From: Eubacterium sp. CAG:274
GTDB taxonomy: Bacteria; Bacillota; Clostridia; Lachnospirales; CAG-274
Reading direction: 5' to 3'
NCBI GenBank assembly: GCA_000432155.1
Contig: FR888497.1
Coordinates: 181,839-219,223 of the forward strand
Length of the DNA stretch: 37,385 nucleotides
Shown here one piece after another: positions 37,114-37,385 of the stretch (position 1 is its first letter; each line of letters begins with the position of its first letter). The notes beneath the pieces are model-generated. The model did no database searches. It had not been told where the DNA came from and saw only the letters and a program-made list of their open reading frames with translations. The position numbers were made by a program, and so were the translations under genes.

Positions 37114-37385
37114 CTAGTTATCTACTCTTATACCCTCAACATAAATTTTGAGTTTAGAACACTTCATACCAAGGCTCTCCTGTAATTTGTACTGAACTGT
37201 ATCGTACACAATCTTTCCTATAGCCTGTATATTTGTGCCATATTCTACTATAATATGAAGTTTGATAGAAATATCATTATTTTCATTAATTGCAATTTCT
37301 ACGCCCTTTGTGAGGCTTTCTTTCTTTAAAAGATGAACTATACCATCTTTTACTGTCTTTACTGCCATACCTACCACACCGTAGC
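37114..37385 (-). CDS. Asp23/Gls24 family protein YloU, cut by the window edge
   Basis: Partial gene: the frame runs open past the window end, where it reads YGVVGMAVKTVKDG. That segment is internal in the family, whose members begin about 25-30 residues earlier, so the ATG inside it is not the true start. The visible part shows the Asp23 strand repeats (GVEIAINENNDISIKLHIIVEYG) and a C-terminal strand (LKIYVEGIRV). Pairs with the FakA-like gene. It is a paralogue of the Asp23 gene before nusB. Confidence 0.9.
   Translation of the reverse strand, partial: YGVVGMAVKTVKDGIVHLLKKESLTKGVEIAINENNDISIKLHIIVEYGTNIQAIGKIVYDTVQYKLQESLGMKCSKLKIYVEGIRVDN

Overview
The window is an AT-rich, low-GC Gram-positive (Firmicutes) chromosome, most likely class Clostridia and probably a Lachnospiraceae-like lineage. 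The evidence is housekeeping gene order (asp23-nusB-xseA-xseB-ispA-dxs-tlyA-nadK-argR-recN; ireB-ruvX-yrzB-rnjA; yloU-yloV), strong GGAGG ribosome binding sites and sigma-A promoters. The species cannot be named from sequence alone.

Left part, 1-19.7 kb, almost all on the minus strand. Translation genes rpsB and tsf have their own terminators and structured leaders. Next come two identical tRNA-Lys(CUU) genes behind a near-consensus promoter. A long operon from asp23 (12.9 kb) down to a lipoprotein gene (2.7 kb) follows, covering antitermination, exonuclease VII, isoprenoid precursor synthesis, rRNA methylation, NAD kinase, the arginine repressor and RecN. The sporulation genes that commonly flank this operon (spoIIIA upstream, spoIVB/spo0A downstream) are absent at both ends. 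Upstream lie rnjA, a YlbF-family gene, a hydrolase, a Thr-rich membrane-anchored protein, the ireB-ruvX-yrzB operon and mtaB.

19.8-22.6 kb, plus strand: a stand-alone HIRAN protein, a SpoIID/LytB-domain protein and queA (no tgt follows).

22.7-27.7 kb is an accessory island of small minus-strand genes resembling an orphan immunity ('polyimmunity') array of the kind linked to polymorphic toxins. Several immunity-like genes are immediately preceded or overlapped, in another frame, by open stretches lacking a start codon. They look like the last 15-35 codons of lost toxins; the best example (23029-23127) ends in a TGA overlapping the next gene's ATG. The island also holds three paralogous 48/49-residue proteins, a recurring terminator-like element and a compact plus-strand unit for a 29-residue hydrophobic peptide. 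That peptide gene is fully covered by a predicted antisense RNA with its own promoter and terminator (candidate type I toxin-antitoxin). A second peptide unit follows at 26.6-26.8 kb.

27.7-30.5 kb: a primase/DUF927 helicase gene of mobile-element type. Downstream lies a cluster of at least seven TGTAACAT repeats (either strand) that resembles plasmid or phage iterons. No integrase, relaxase or structural gene is visible.

30.7-35.4 kb, plus strand: a MacA/MacB-type efflux system in which the Gly-rich C-terminus of the adaptor is encoded out of frame inside the first 86 nt of the ATPase gene, then a lone trpD. The right edge (minus) holds a FakA/YloV-type DAK2 protein and the 3' part of an Asp23/YloU gene cut by the window end.
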